From positions 62,001 through 126,000 of the forward strand of contig NZ_SAWY01000019.1 of the NCBI RefSeq assembly GCF_006439335.1: a stretch of 64,000 bases of DNA, in the 5' to 3' direction. Positions 53,909 through 63,877 of the stretch are shown here, in pieces; within the stretch, counting starts at the first letter, position 1, and the number at the start of each line of letters is the position of its first letter. The notes beneath the pieces were generated by a model. The model searched no databases. It was not told where the DNA came from and saw nothing but the letters and a program-made list of their open reading frames with translations. The position numbers and the translations under genes were made by a program. Source of the stretch: Litorilituus lipolyticus (GTDB taxonomy: Bacteria > Pseudomonadota > Gammaproteobacteria > Enterobacterales > Alteromonadaceae).

Positions 53909-54937
53909 TTACTTATTCCAATCTAGAATCACTTTACCTGATTGACCAGAGCGCATCACATCAAAGCCTTGCTGAAAATCATCAATACTGAAATGATGTG
54001 TGATCATTGGTGATAAATCTAACCCTGATTGGATCAGGCTTGCCATTTTATACCAAGTTTCAAACATTTCGCGACCATAAATTCCTTTAATGGTTAAACC
54101 CTTGAAGATAACTTTACTCCAATCGATCGCCATGTCATTGCCAGGAATGCCTAGCATAGCAATTTTACCGCCGTTGTTCATGTTCTCTAACATGCTAGTA
54201 AATGCCACTGGTACACCCGACATTTCAAGGCCGACATCAAAGCCTTCAGTCATGCCCAACTCATTCATCACATCAGCTAAATTCTCTTTACTGACATCAA
54301 CGGCGCGGGTAGCGCCCATAGTTTTCGCAAGATCTAAACGGTATTCATTGATATCGGTAATAACAACATGACGAGCTCCTACGTGCTTAGCAACTGCAGC
54401 CGCCATAATACCAATAGGGCCAGCGCCTGTGATCAGTACATCTTCACCGACTAAATCAAATGACAAAGCTGTATGTACGGCATTTCCAAATGGGTCAAAA
54501 ATAGCCGCTAAATCATCAGAAATTTCATCCGGTAATTTAAAAGCATTGTAAGCGGGAATGACTAGATACTCAGCGAAAGCACCCGGGCGATCGACACCTA
54601 CACCTACAGTGTTACGACATAAATGCGTTCTACCGCCACGACAGTTACGACAATGACCACAAGTAATATGCCCTTCGCCCGAAACACGATCGCCAATTTC
54701 AAAGCCTTTAACTTCTTGACCAATACCAACTACTTCGCCTGCATATTCATGGCCAACAACCATAGGAACTGGAATCGTTTTTTGCGACCACTCATCCCAG
54801 TTATAAATATGTATATCAGTACCACAGATAGCCGTCTTATTGATTTTAATTAAAATATCATTATGCCCAAGTTCGGGTTTATCTGTTTCTTGTAACCAAA
54901 TACCCACTTCAGGCTTTAATTTAACTAAAGATTTCAT
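53909..54937 (-). CDS. tdh: L-threonine 3-dehydrogenase
   Basis: This cytoplasmic zinc enzyme oxidises L-threonine to 2-amino-3-ketobutyrate with NAD+. The catalytic zinc ligand is Cys38 ([12 protein letters not shown]), followed by GHEYAGEVV and the structural zinc set [15 protein letters not shown]. The Rossmann segment is [21 protein letters not shown] chose ATG 54937 because it gives 341 residues, the E. coli length; the frame extends upstream to 55015 only into the kbl gene. It is 28 bases downstream of kbl, whose product uses its product. Confidence 0.97.
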   Translation of the reverse strand: MKSLVKLKPEVGIWLQETDKPELGHNDILIKINKTAICGTDIHIYNWDEWSQKTIPVPMVVGHEYAGEVVGIGQEVKGFEIGDRVSGEGHITCGHCRNCRGGRTHLCRNTVGVGVDRPGAFAEYLVIPAYNAFKLPDEISDDLAAIFDPFGNAVHTALSFDLVGEDVLITGAGPIGIMAAAVAKHVGARHVVITDINEYRLDLAKTMGATRAVDVSKENLADVMNELGMTEGFDVGLEMSGVPVAFTSMLENMNNGGKIAMLGIPGNDMAIDWSKVIFKGLTIKGIYGREMFETWYKMASLIQSGLDLSPMITHHFSIDDFQQGFDVMRSGQSGKVILDWNK

Positions 54938-54965
54938 AATATTTTTCTCTATAAATAGCGCAAAC

Positions 54966-56180
54966 TTAGGCTGAAATAATGCCCATTTCTTTACCAATAC
55001 GTGTGAACGCATCAATGGCTTTGTCTAATTGCTCTCTAGTATGGGCAGCAGAAATTTGCGTACGAATACGTGCTTGGCCTTTAGGTACTACTGGGAAAGA
55101 GAAACCGATAACATAAATGCCTTCAGCTAATAATCTATCAGCCATGTCGCTAGCCACTTGGGCATCACCTAACATAACTGGCACAATAGCGTGGTCTGCA
55201 CCAGCACAAGTAAAGCCTGCTGCTTCCATATTTTTTCTAAAGTATGCGGCATTATCTTTTAGCGTGGCACGTAATTGATCACCATCAGCGAGTAATTCAA
55301 GTACTTTTAATGAGGCGTTCACAATTGCCGGAGCTAATGAATTTGAAAATAAATAAGGGCGTGAACGTTGACGTAACCATTCAACCACCTCTTTTTTACC
55401 TGAGGTATATCCACCTGATGCGCCGCCCATCGCTTTACCTAACGTACCAGTGATAATATCTACGCGATCCATTACCTCACAATATTCATGGCTACCTCGA
55501 CCTTGTTCACCAACAAAGCCCACGGCATGTGAATCATCGACCATGACCATAGCATTATATTTATCAGCAAGATCACATACACCTTTTAGGTTAGCAATAA
55601 CGCCATCCATTGAAAAAACACCATCGGTAGCAATTAATTTAAAGCGTGCGCCTGCTTCATCTGCTTCTTTCAAACATTGCTCTAATGCTGCCATATCGTT
55701 GTTAGCATAACGAAAGCGCTTAGCTTTACATAAACGAACGCCATCAATAATTGACGCATGGTTTAATGCATCACTAATAATGGCATCTTCAGGCCCTAAA
55801 ATGGTTTCAAATAAACCGGCATTGGCATCAAAACACGAAGAGTAAAGAATAGTGTCTTCCATACCCAAGAATTTACTGATGCCTTGCTCTAATGCTTTAT
55901 GAATATCTTGCGTACCACAAATAAAGCGAACTGACGCCATACCAAAACCGTGCTCATCTAAACCCGCTTTTGCCGCCGAGATAAGCTCAGGATGATTGGC
56001 TAAGCCTAAATAGTTATTAGCACAAAAGTTAACCACTTGCTCACCTGTTGTTACGGCAATTTTTGCTTGTTGTGCTGTGGTGATTATACGCTCGGCTTTA
56101 TATAAACCATCTGCTTTAACTTGATCAATTTGCTCAGTTAAGTGTGAAAAAAAGCCTTGTTTAGATACAGAACCAGTCAT
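54966..56180 (-). CDS. kbl: Glycine C-acetyltransferase (2-amino-3-ketobutyrate CoA ligase)
   Basis: This 404-residue PLP enzyme splits 2-amino-3-ketobutyrate with CoA into glycine and acetyl-CoA, the second step of threonine catabolism. The PLP lysine is in [14 protein letters not shown]; the [16 protein letters not shown] segment, the [15 protein letters not shown] aspartate that binds the pyridine ring, and [21 protein letters not shown] are all typical. It lies upstream of tdh and is divergent from an Lrp-type regulator, whose shared promoter region has two inverted repeats. Confidence 0.97.
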   Translation of the reverse strand: MTGSVSKQGFFSHLTEQIDQVKADGLYKAERIITTAQQAKIAVTTGEQVVNFCANNYLGLANHPELISAAKAGLDEHGFGMASVRFICGTQDIHKALEQGISKFLGMEDTILYSSCFDANAGLFETILGPEDAIISDALNHASIIDGVRLCKAKRFRYANNDMAALEQCLKEADEAGARFKLIATDGVFSMDGVIANLKGVCDLADKYNAMVMVDDSHAVGFVGEQGRGSHEYCEVMDRVDIITGTLGKAMGGASGGYTSGKKEVVEWLRQRSRPYLFSNSLAPAIVNASLKVLELLADGDQLRATLKDNAAYFRKNMEAAGFTCAGADHAIVPVMLGDAQVASDMADRLLAEGIYVIGFSFPVVPKGQARIRTQISAAHTREQLDKAIDAFTRIGKEMGIISA

Positions 56181-56263
56181 GTGAATTCCTTAAAATTAGT
56201 GTGCTTCAATAAGCCTATTATCAACGTAGACCCTATAACATTAAAAGTGACACTACTTGTTGA

Positions 56264-56305
56264 TTTAACCTTTTTTATAGTTAAATTGACATATTTACCT
56301 GTCAA
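56264..56305. promoter_or_regulatory. Two inverted repeats in the kbl / Lrp-type divergent promoter
   Basis: TTTAAC (56264-56269) pairs with GTTAAA (56280-56285) across ten bases. Directly next to it, TTGACA (56286-56291) pairs with TGTCAA (56300-56305) across eight. They lie between the kbl start and the regulator start and are candidate binding sites for that regulator; TTGACA may also be a -35 element for the regulator gene. Confidence 0.5.
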
Positions 56306-56327
56306 AGTGTACATTGATAGCTAGATT

Positions 56328-56786
56328 ATGAATGTAACTATGAAAGTGGAGTATAGTTTGCTAACTGAAAAAGATGAAGAATTGCTGTCAATCTTACAAG
56401 TTAATGCCAGAGCAAGTGTCTCTGATATTGCCAGAGCAACAGGCGTTTCAAGAACCGCGATTCAAAACCGTTTAAATAAACTTGAAAACAATAATGTAAT
56501 CAAAGCCTACAGTGTAGTACTTGATAGTGCCTATACTAGCGGCCTTATTTCTTCAAACGTTTCATTAAAAGTAAAACCAAACTTACGACAACCTATATGC
56601 GTGGCATTAAGAAAAGTACCTCAGATCAGTCATATTCACTCAATCAGTGGAGAATATGACTTGCTGGTGACAATTCAAGCCAGCACTTTAGAAAAGCTGA
56701 GTGAGGTGCTCAATATTGTTTGCTCAACAGAAGGAGTTGAAAGAACCAACTCAGCCATTATTTTAGATACGATATTTGAACGTTAA
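56328..56786 (+). CDS. Lrp/AsnC family transcriptional regulator
   Basis: This 152-residue regulator has an N-terminal HTH (about 15-60, DIARATGVSRTAIQNRLNKLE) and a C-terminal RAM domain that binds amino acids (about 70-150, with RKVPQISHIHSISGEYDLLVTI). Divergent position beside kbl-tdh strongly suggests control of threonine degradation, with threonine, glycine or leucine as possible effectors. It is not Lrp itself, given its divergence from the core and local setting. The ATG at 56328 is used; a second at 56340 is possible. Confidence 0.9.
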   Translation: MNVTMKVEYSLLTEKDEELLSILQVNARASVSDIARATGVSRTAIQNRLNKLENNNVIKAYSVVLDSAYTSGLISSNVSLKVKPNLRQPICVALRKVPQISHIHSISGEYDLLVTIQASTLEKLSEVLNIVCSTEGVERTNSAIILDTIFER

Positions 56787-57005
56787 ATTTTAATGGTTGA
56801 TATGTAATTTTAAAGTTTGATCTAACTGCACAATATCTAAAGCATCGAAGAGCTTAAAGCAATCAAAAATGGAAATTACCTTTATAATAAAGAAAGGCTC
56901 TTAAACCTATATTAATTCTAATTAAGAAACAGCCTATTTAAGTATGATTTTTCCACTCTGGAAGGCTGTAATGTATTTCCGTTATAAACGCGTAATCTAT
57001 GTAGA

Positions 57006-60000
57006 TTAATATTGCCTCACCCGTAGCCTAAAGCTATTTAGAAATAAAATTGTCAATAAAACTAGAAGATGCGATATTCCTATCGACCCACCACCAGAAG
57101 ATGAGGATTCAGAGGGTGTATCAGTTACAGGTGTGGGCACATTTGATATGCTCTCTTCAACAACAATCGAAATGCTTCCTACAGTTTCTTCAGAAACTGA
57201 GTCATTAATTGATATTTGAATAGTATAATTACCAGCAGGGGCACTACTTATAATCAAATTACCTTGTTGGTCTAATGCTATTCCTTCAATACTTGGAGAT
57301 AAACTCAATATCAAAGGATCCCCATCAATATCTTCAATAAAAGGATATAAATTAAGTGTATAGTCCTCATCTACTTTAAGCTTAATCTCAGATAATAAGT
57401 GAAGGTTAGAAATAGGGCTTCGATTTCGGTTTTTAATATTAAATGTATAAGGCAATGAAGTAGTCTCACTTTCATCATCAGAAACTATTACTTCAATATT
57501 ATCAAATATCCCCGTAGCACCATTTGGAATAAAACCATTAATCAGCCCATTATTATCAATAGATAGCCAGCTGGGTTGATTATTTAGTTTGTACGTTAAT
57601 GGCCCCAGATCAGGGTCACTAGCTCTATACGGAATATTAACAAGATCACCAGTTTCATAAAAATATTCTTCACCTGATTCTACTATTGGAGTACGGTTTT
57701 CAACGATATTTACACAATGTTGTTTTAATATACATTCAATATCTAAAACTGAAATTTCATTCGATTTTTCAGTACCTCCGAGTCTAAAAGCTATAAAACT
57801 ACTACTTTCAATAGCTTCTCCTTTAACAGAACCTTCAACACCTGGCCTTAAATCTAACATGTGCATCTGAGCAGTTTCTGTATCAAAAATAAAAAGCTCT
57901 TTGTACGTAATGATCCGCTCATCTGTAACTACATGATCTGTTCTCGTGGCATACACTCCGTATAAGTATTTCCCATTTGCACTGACTTTATATTCTCCAA
58001 TATCAATATTTAAATCTTCAGGTTTTGAATCAAAAACTTTAAGCATTTCATCATTCTTCACTATAAACAAATCATCAGAGTGATGATTTTTTAAATATAT
58101 TCCATTTAAAGTAAATATAGGTTCCCACGAGCTAGTTAAACTTATATTCGAAGAAAAGTCGTTATAGATGATTCGGTTTTCATTATCTTCAAGAGACACT
58201 TCATATAAAGAGCCTTTCCATATAAAATATGATTTATTATTGAATTTATTAAAATAAATTTCATCATATAGCACCACGTTGCTTTCTGGTAAGGTAATGC
58301 TAAATGCTGTGGTTAGTGTTTCTGATGCACAATCAAATACCTTCACTTCATGATCATATCTAATAACCAGTTTGCCTGTTGAACGAGTATTTTGATAAAC
58401 ATATAGTTGTTCTGACTCACCCAGTATCGTTGTAGATTCGCCATTATCAAATTGCATTAATTTATTATTTAAGCTATTGCCAGCTAGAAAATATAACTTA
58501 TCGCTACAGGTGAATACTTGGTCTGCATTTTCATTTCCAATCTCATAAGTAATATTTGATTTAAGATCCGTTACAGTCCAAATTGAATCCTTTCGACTAA
58601 AAACTTGGCTATTAATGATATTAATAACATCACTACCACTAGGCAGCACAATCTCTTGGGTAGTGAAGTCTACAAGATTAATCGCAAATAGATTGTTTCC
58701 TGTTGTTGTGATATAAGCTGTATTACCACTGTCATACCAGACAAAATTACTAATTCCATAATCTAGCGTAAACTCATATTTTTTTCCGTTAAAGGTTAAT
58801 CCATAATACTTTACATAATCAGAGTGTTCTCCCGATCTTAGTAGCCAGCCATTATCAATAGTATGTATAGAAGAAATCCAACTACGATCAGTTTGCCTAT
58901 TTCTTTTTGAAAGCAAAATAGGTTTAAAGTACTTTGCATCAGGACTAGTCTTATAAAGACCAGGGTAAGGAAATTTTCCTTCTAAGTATAAATTCCCTTT
59001 ATATATTGGATGCTTATTATAGAAATTTGACTCTATATCTTCATGCCCTATTTGATTATGAAAATCTATTCTGCCTCTAATTGATTCTTTTACAAAAGAG
59101 TGTACGTTTAATCGAAATAAAGACTTTCTGTCGCATGATTCTTTTCTATCACAGAAATAACTAACATAAGCAAATAAGTAATCATCCCCACCTTGAACTA
59201 GCTTAATGATCTTCTCCATAAATGATGTATGCGGAAAAAGAGGCAAAATAGAGTCTTGGGTAAAATCAACCTGAAAAAGGTCATAGTACGCATTCAACTG
59301 GTTTTCGTTACCTTTTGATGAATTTCCTTTTATAATCAAACCCTTGCTATTTGCAGCAAAAATCCTAAAATTAGAATGTACGCCAAGTTGAGTTTCACTA
59401 AATCCTTTAATATCGCCATTTTGTTCATTGACACGATAAAGGCAATTTTGCTCGGTCCTGAAATATACATAGTCTCCTTTATTAATAACTTGATCTATTC
59501 CAGTTACTATTTCTGTAGATTGATGACATTCAGGAATATCTTCAATTGATATAAGATCTGTGAAACCGCTATCAGCACCAAAAGAAGCGAAGTAGCTTTT
59601 ATCATTCTTTTTATATGTGAAATAGATTTTTTTATGAAAATCCGCAAATGAAACAGATCCAATTGAAGTGTATACTTTTTGAAAGTCATCAAAAACCATC
59701 GATTTGTTAAAATCAATCAACTCATAAATATGTTTCTTACCACTATCACTGTAAAAAAATTGCTCATTTAGTCTTTGCTTATCGTTTAAATAAGCAGGTG
59801 AACCTATTTTTGGCTTATCTCCCAACAGTGTATATTCATTACTCCTTGCATCATATTTATAGACTTCTAAACCCTGTGTATAAAAGTATTCTTCATTATC
59901 AGTTTTCCATTTAAAACTACTATAATGTGAACTAATACCGAATGGTTCGTGAGAGTATCTCAACTCAAAAGCTGGAGTCCATTTAATAGTACCTGAGTTA

Positions 60001-60404
60001 GTACCATCGGTTATAAAATGATTTTCTACTCCATTATATGCTGTTGCTTGTACAATAAATTCATTGCTACTGTATGGTTTCATACGAATTGAGTTAAATT
60101 TAAGATTTACATCTTTTTCATATAACTTGTTGAATAATAAAACAATCTCATCTGTATCTGGGTTAAGTGCGTAAAGCTCACTAAAGCCATCATCAGTTTT
60201 ACCAACAAATATCAGATTTTTACCTAAGCGATGATAAGAAGTAGGATCATAATAATCAAAATTGCTATTTGATATATATTCTTGGTTGATATCAACTTCA
60301 AACAAACCATTACTTTGTGTTGCACTAAGTGTAAAAGAGCAGAAAACTATAGTTACTAGAAAACAACTAAAGCATAACAATTTGTTTTTTAAGATTATTA
60401 TCAC
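57006..60404 (-). CDS. Large secreted propeller-type protein with cadherin-like modules and GlyGly-CTERM tail
   Basis: This 1132-residue exported protein has a signal peptide ending near LSATQ. The long N-terminal part (about 35-930) has strand-rich repeating units without catalytic motifs, probably one or more beta-propellers (segments like KTDDGFSELYALNPDTDEIV and GNKYLYGVYA-like stretches). Two dystroglycan-type cadherin-like modules follow (about 930-1090: RASDPDLGPLTYKLN and IEDIDGDPLILSL). The end, SSSSGGGSIGISHLL then a hydrophobic helix and RLRVRQY, is a GlyGly-CTERM sorting signal. That implies cleavage by a rhombosortase and release or surface attachment. The function is unknown, plausibly adhesion or binding. 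Confidence 0.8.
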   Translation of the reverse strand: MIIILKNKLLCFSCFLVTIVFCSFTLSATQSNGLFEVDINQEYISNSNFDYYDPTSYHRLGKNLIFVGKTDDGFSELYALNPDTDEIVLLFNKLYEKDVNLKFNSIRMKPYSSNEFIVQATAYNGVENHFITDGTNSGTIKWTPAFELRYSHEPFGISSHYSSFKWKTDNEEYFYTQGLEVYKYDARSNEYTLLGDKPKIGSPAYLNDKQRLNEQFFYSDSGKKHIYELIDFNKSMVFDDFQKVYTSIGSVSFADFHKKIYFTYKKNDKSYFASFGADSGFTDLISIEDIPECHQSTEIVTGIDQVINKGDYVYFRTEQNCLYRVNEQNGDIKGFSETQLGVHSNFRIFAANSKGLIIKGNSSKGNENQLNAYYDLFQVDFTQDSILPLFPHTSFMEKIIKLVQGGDDYLFAYVSYFCDRKESCDRKSLFRLNVHSFVKESIRGRIDFHNQIGHEDIESNFYNKHPIYKGNLYLEGKFPYPGLYKTSPDAKYFKPILLSKRNRQTDRSWISSIHTIDNGWLLRSGEHSDYVKYYGLTFNGKKYEFTLDYGISNFVWYDSGNTAYITTTGNNLFAINLVDFTTQEIVLPSGSDVINIINSQVFSRKDSIWTVTDLKSNITYEIGNENADQVFTCSDKLYFLAGNSLNNKLMQFDNGESTTILGESEQLYVYQNTRSTGKLVIRYDHEVKVFDCASETLTTAFSITLPESNVVLYDEIYFNKFNNKSYFIWKGSLYEVSLEDNENRIIYNDFSSNISLTSSWEPIFTLNGIYLKNHHSDDLFIVKNDEMLKVFDSKPEDLNIDIGEYKVSANGKYLYGVYATRTDHVVTDERIITYKELFIFDTETAQMHMLDLRPGVEGSVKGEAIESSSFIAFRLGGTEKSNEISVLDIECILKQHCVNIVENRTPIVESGEEYFYETGDLVNIPYRASDPDLGPLTYKLNNQPSWLSIDNNGLINGFIPNGATGIFDNIEVIVSDDESETTSLPYTFNIKNRNRSPISNLHLLSEIKLKVDEDYTLNLYPFIEDIDGDPLILSLSPSIEGIALDQQGNLIISSAPAGNYTIQISINDSVSEETVGSISIVVEESISNVPTPVTDTPSESSSSGGGSIGISHLLVLLTILFLNSFRLRVRQY

Positions 60405-60622
60405 TTATAAATCCTTTTTAAGTTGCTAAGATGAAAGAGCGGGTAGAATACATACAAAGATTCGAAATGACAACGTTAGGAAGTATTCTTTTATCTGATT
60501 GAATAAAAACAAGAGCACATAAACTACTTTTTTTAATCATTAAAATAAAGAGTCATTTTATACTACTCCGTAAATCGATATTATAGTCAGTTTTCTTTTC
60601 TACTTACCGTAACTGCCAGCTT

Positions 60623-60754
60623 TTAGCGAGCAGCTGTCATAAACTTCAAAAAGCACCTAATATCTTCAGTACAGGAATAACGACCTTTTATATTTTTACT
60701 ACGTGCAATATAAAATACTAAAGCTAAAGTTAATTTCAACCATAGCATTTTCAT
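60623..60754 (-). CDS. Small ORF translationally coupled to the downstream-strand hydrolase
   Basis: A 43-residue frame starts at the ATG overlapping the hydrolase stop (ATGA) and ends TAA at 60623. It reads MKMLWLKLTLALVFYIAR and then a polar part with two cysteines (YSCTEDIRCF). The one-helix start suggests a membrane or exported peptide. Coupling by ATGA supports expression, but no family or conservation can be judged, so it may be a chance frame. The remaining part of 60405-60622 shows no other gene. Confidence 0.35.
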   Translation of the reverse strand: MKMLWLKLTLALVFYIARSKNIKGRYSCTEDIRCFLKFMTAAR

Positions 60755-61656
60755 CGCAATATAGATTTAAGCCATAAAGCAATATCATTCACTAAGTATT
60801 CATTAGCATTAATTAAATACCGGTTAGTTTTGTCGCCTTTAAAAGTTTGCATCTTAGTGCGTTTAGCGCCATTCCAGTCAAACAATTCTTTTGCTGTTGA
60901 GTAACTGGCTTGGTGATGAGTAGAGCCAATAAAGTAGGTAGGGATATCAATTAAATTCTTATAACGCTCTTTATCGCCATAAGTCATTTCAGGTGTGATG
61001 AGCACTAAAGCACTAATATGAATTTTTTCTGCTAATGATACTGCGTAGGCACTCGAGCAACCACTAGCAACTACCGCTATACCTTTGCTTTTATCCATTT
61101 TATTGCGCAAATATTTATATCCTGCTAGTAAATCATCAGCCCAATACGTGGTGAGTAAAGCCACATCGTTTTGATAACTCACAATATCTTTAGCATTCTT
61201 CTTAATTTCAAGCTCAGAAAACCCCTGTGCAACACTTTCACCATAACCGCGTAAATCTAAAGATAAAGTATGTAAACTGTGTAAAGCAATGGTTTCACTT
61301 AACGAGTTATAACGGCTACGATTTGACTGACAATCATGTAGTACAATAACGCCTCCCGTTGATTGCCTTTTTACCTGCGCTTTGGTTTGCTCTTTTACGA
61401 CTTTTTTAGTGGTGAGATAATCACCAACCAACAAGAAATCATGATCTTTATTCGCCTGAATTCGTGCTGTACTCACATAAGGCAGCTTTTCAGTTTTACT
61501 GCCTAGACTGTTCACATTAAGTAATGGATTTTCTTGTAATGAAGGAGTTTGCTGAGCATAGCTACTATTCATTATCATTAGTGCTGTGCAGGTAATCGCA
61601 AACATATGTGCTGGCACACGTTTTAAAAGATTCATCGCGTTTTGCTGATCATTCAT
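60751..61656 (-). CDS. Exported alpha/beta hydrolase
   Basis: This 301-residue exported protein has signal residues 1-35 (MNSSYAQQ). The core resembles the alpha/beta hydrolase fold: GGVIVLHDCQSN is the oxyanion region, LSLDLRGYGESVAQG is a second family landmark, and GCSSAYAVSLAEKI gives the nucleophile elbow with Ser. A late acid/His pair is hard to place because the C-terminal part (KMQTFKGDKTNRYLINA) lacks the typical GHxF loop, so the enzyme may be degenerate or use another histidine. The substrate is unknown. It is divergent from waaA. Confidence 0.75.
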   Translation of the reverse strand: MNDQQNAMNLLKRVPAHMFAITCTALMIMNSSYAQQTPSLQENPLLNVNSLGSKTEKLPYVSTARIQANKDHDFLLVGDYLTTKKVVKEQTKAQVKRQSTGGVIVLHDCQSNRSRYNSLSETIALHSLHTLSLDLRGYGESVAQGFSELEIKKNAKDIVSYQNDVALLTTYWADDLLAGYKYLRNKMDKSKGIAVVASGCSSAYAVSLAEKIHISALVLITPEMTYGDKERYKNLIDIPTYFIGSTHHQASYSTAKELFDWNGAKRTKMQTFKGDKTNRYLINANEYLVNDIALWLKSILR

Positions 61657-61746
61657 AATGCTGATGCTTAAATTAAATGGAAATTTGTTTATGTTAATTT
61701 TAACTTATTAGTATAATCTACCGACATTATCATAATAGAGCAATGT

Positions 61747-63057
61747 ATGTTCTCCTTGTTATTTTATCGTTTACTTTTCTTATTGTTACTGCCGGTATTA
61801 ATCATTGCTTTGTTGATCCGATCTCGTCGCAACCCTGACTATAGAAAACGCCTTGCTGAGCGCTTAGGTATAATACCCAGTCATTTCAAAACCGGTGGCA
61901 TAGTGTTACACGCTGCCAGCGTAGGCGAAGTTATAGCGTTAACATCTTTTATTGAACAACTGCTTGCAACTTACCCTAGTTTACCAATTACCGTCACCAC
62001 CTTTACACCAACAGGCTCTGCCCAAGTTCAAAAGCTTTTTGGTGATAGAGTGCAACATTGCTACTTGCCTATTGACGTATTGCCTTGTAGCTATTTGTTT
62101 TTAGCCCGATTAAAACCGCAATTAATGATCTTCATGGAAACAGAGTTGTGGCCAAATATCATCGCACAGTGTCAACACAGCCAGATAAAATTATTGTTAA
62201 TTAATGGCCGTTTATCCAATAACTCAGTAGCAAACTACAGCAAAATCAAAGCTTTGATAACGCCAGCCATTAATCGCTTTGACCATATATTGTGTCAAAG
62301 TCAGGAAAACATGGAGAATTTTATCCAATTAGGTTGCCAAGAACAGCGCGCACTGGTGAGCGGAAACTTAAAATTTGATATCAGCATTAATAACGAGCTT
62401 GAAGCGAAACAAGCAGAGCTCGCTAAATCATGTACATTTAAACCAAACAAGCCACGTTCAGTTTGGTTAGTGGCTAGTACTCACCCTGGTGATGAAGCGT
62501 TAGCATTATCTGCCTTTAAACAGATTAAACAACAAGATAAAAATACATTACTCATTTTAGTACCTAGACATCCTGAGCGATTTAATGACGTTGCTCACTT
62601 ATGTCTTGCGCAAAATTTTACTTTATCGAAACGCAGTGACAACACCCCTGTTAGTCAGCAAGATATATGGTTAATTGACACTTTAGGTGAGCTAATGGCC
62701 GCCTTTGGCTTAGCGGATGTTGTCACCATGGGGGGAAGCTTTAGTGATGTTGGCGGTCATAATCCACTTGAGCCTGCACTATTTAAAAAGCCGGTTGTGG
62801 TCGGCAGTAATATGAGTAATTTTAACGAAGTACTCATGCAATTAAAGGATCACCAAGGTATTGTTCAATTAAGTGAGCAAGCGTTAAGTGAACATTTGAC
62901 AAGTACCAGTGCAGAATTAGCCGAATGTGTATCATCACTATTGCTAGATGAAAAACGAAGACAAAAAATTGGTGAAAATGCCCATCTTGTAGTATTGGAA
63001 AACCAAGGTGCAAGCCAACTTTCGCTAGATTATGTGCAAGCACTCATGGCAAGATGA
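61747..63057 (+). CDS. waaA: 3-deoxy-D-manno-octulosonic acid transferase
   Basis: This membrane-anchored glycosyltransferase (KdtA) adds Kdo to lipid A precursor. An N-terminal helix (2-25) precedes LRSRRNPDYRKRLAERLG, then the HAASVGEV catalytic motif with the nucleophile-activating Glu. The Rossmann halves show TFTPTGSAQ, METELWPNII and GGSFSDVGGHNPLEPALFKKPVVVG, all standard for WaaA. It is divergent from the hydrolase gene, and kdkA follows 73 bases later, so the two probably form one lipopolysaccharide-core operon. Confidence 0.96.
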   Translation: MFSLLFYRLLFLLLLPVLIIALLIRSRRNPDYRKRLAERLGIIPSHFKTGGIVLHAASVGEVIALTSFIEQLLATYPSLPITVTTFTPTGSAQVQKLFGDRVQHCYLPIDVLPCSYLFLARLKPQLMIFMETELWPNIIAQCQHSQIKLLLINGRLSNNSVANYSKIKALITPAINRFDHILCQSQENMENFIQLGCQEQRALVSGNLKFDISINNELEAKQAELAKSCTFKPNKPRSVWLVASTHPGDEALALSAFKQIKQQDKNTLLILVPRHPERFNDVAHLCLAQNFTLSKRSDNTPVSQQDIWLIDTLGELMAAFGLADVVTMGGSFSDVGGHNPLEPALFKKPVVVGSNMSNFNEVLMQLKDHQGIVQLSEQALSEHLTSTSAELAECVSSLLLDEKRRQKIGENAHLVVLENQGASQLSLDYVQALMAR

Positions 63058-63130
63058 TGACTTATTTAAAGATATGTTGTTTGAGGTTCACTGATAAAGC
63101 AGCACCAATCATACATTTGTATTTAACATC

Positions 63131-63865
63131 ATGATAAACGAATTAAATCTACATAATCATTTTTGCCGTTACGATAGCGATAAAGTCAGTAACTTTTCAG
63201 TTGACATGTTATCGGCTAATTATTGGCAAGCAAAAGATGCCATTACAGGAAGTGCGCAAGGTCGTGGCACTACATGGTTTATTCAATACCAAAGCAATGA
63301 ATCAAATTCACCCGTTCAACAATGGGTGCTGCGTCACTATTATCGAGGTGGCCTTATTGGTAAGGTAATAAACGACAGTTATTTTTTTACGGGTATAGAT
63401 CACACTCGTGCTGCGAAAGAGTTTGCCTTGCTTCATCACCTGCAATCACTTAATTTACCAGCGCCTTTGCCCATTGCCTTTGGTGTTAAACGAAGTAGTT
63501 TATTTTATCAGGCAGATTTACTTTCTAGCCGCATTGAAAATGCGCAAGATCTCGTTGCCATTTTGTCTAAACAGACCCTTGATGGGGTGATTTGGCAACG
63601 CATTGGCGCAACAATAAAACGTTTTCATAAACATAATATTTATCACCATGACTTAAATGCCCACAACATTTTACTTGATGATAAACAACAAGTTTTCATC
63701 ATCGATTTCGATCAGGGTGAGGTCAAAAATTGTAGTAATACCGCTTGGAAGCAAGGGAATATTGCTCGCTTAAAACGCTCTTTCGAAAAAGAGAATAACA
63801 AGTTGCCAGAGTTTAACTTTACCCAGCCTAACTGGCAGCAATTAATTACTGGGTACAATAAGTGA
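63131..63865 (+). CDS. kdkA: 3-deoxy-D-manno-octulosonic acid kinase
   Basis: This 244-residue kinase phosphorylates the Kdo residue of lipid A. It has a compact kinase-like fold with the catalytic loop YHHDLNAHNILLD (HxDLN) and the metal motif IDFDQGEV. A VLRHYYRGGLIGKVINDSYFF segment near the N-terminus is the conserved family start. In organisms that make a single Kdo, KdkA usually works with a monofunctional WaaA, so its presence suggests a phosphorylated Kdo core here. Confidence 0.95.
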   Translation: MINELNLHNHFCRYDSDKVSNFSVDMLSANYWQAKDAITGSAQGRGTTWFIQYQSNESNSPVQQWVLRHYYRGGLIGKVINDSYFFTGIDHTRAAKEFALLHHLQSLNLPAPLPIAFGVKRSSLFYQADLLSSRIENAQDLVAILSKQTLDGVIWQRIGATIKRFHKHNIYHHDLNAHNILLDDKQQVFIIDFDQGEVKNCSNTAWKQGNIARLKRSFEKENNKLPEFNFTQPNWQQLITGYNK

Positions 63866-63877
63866 AGAGTTAAGATA

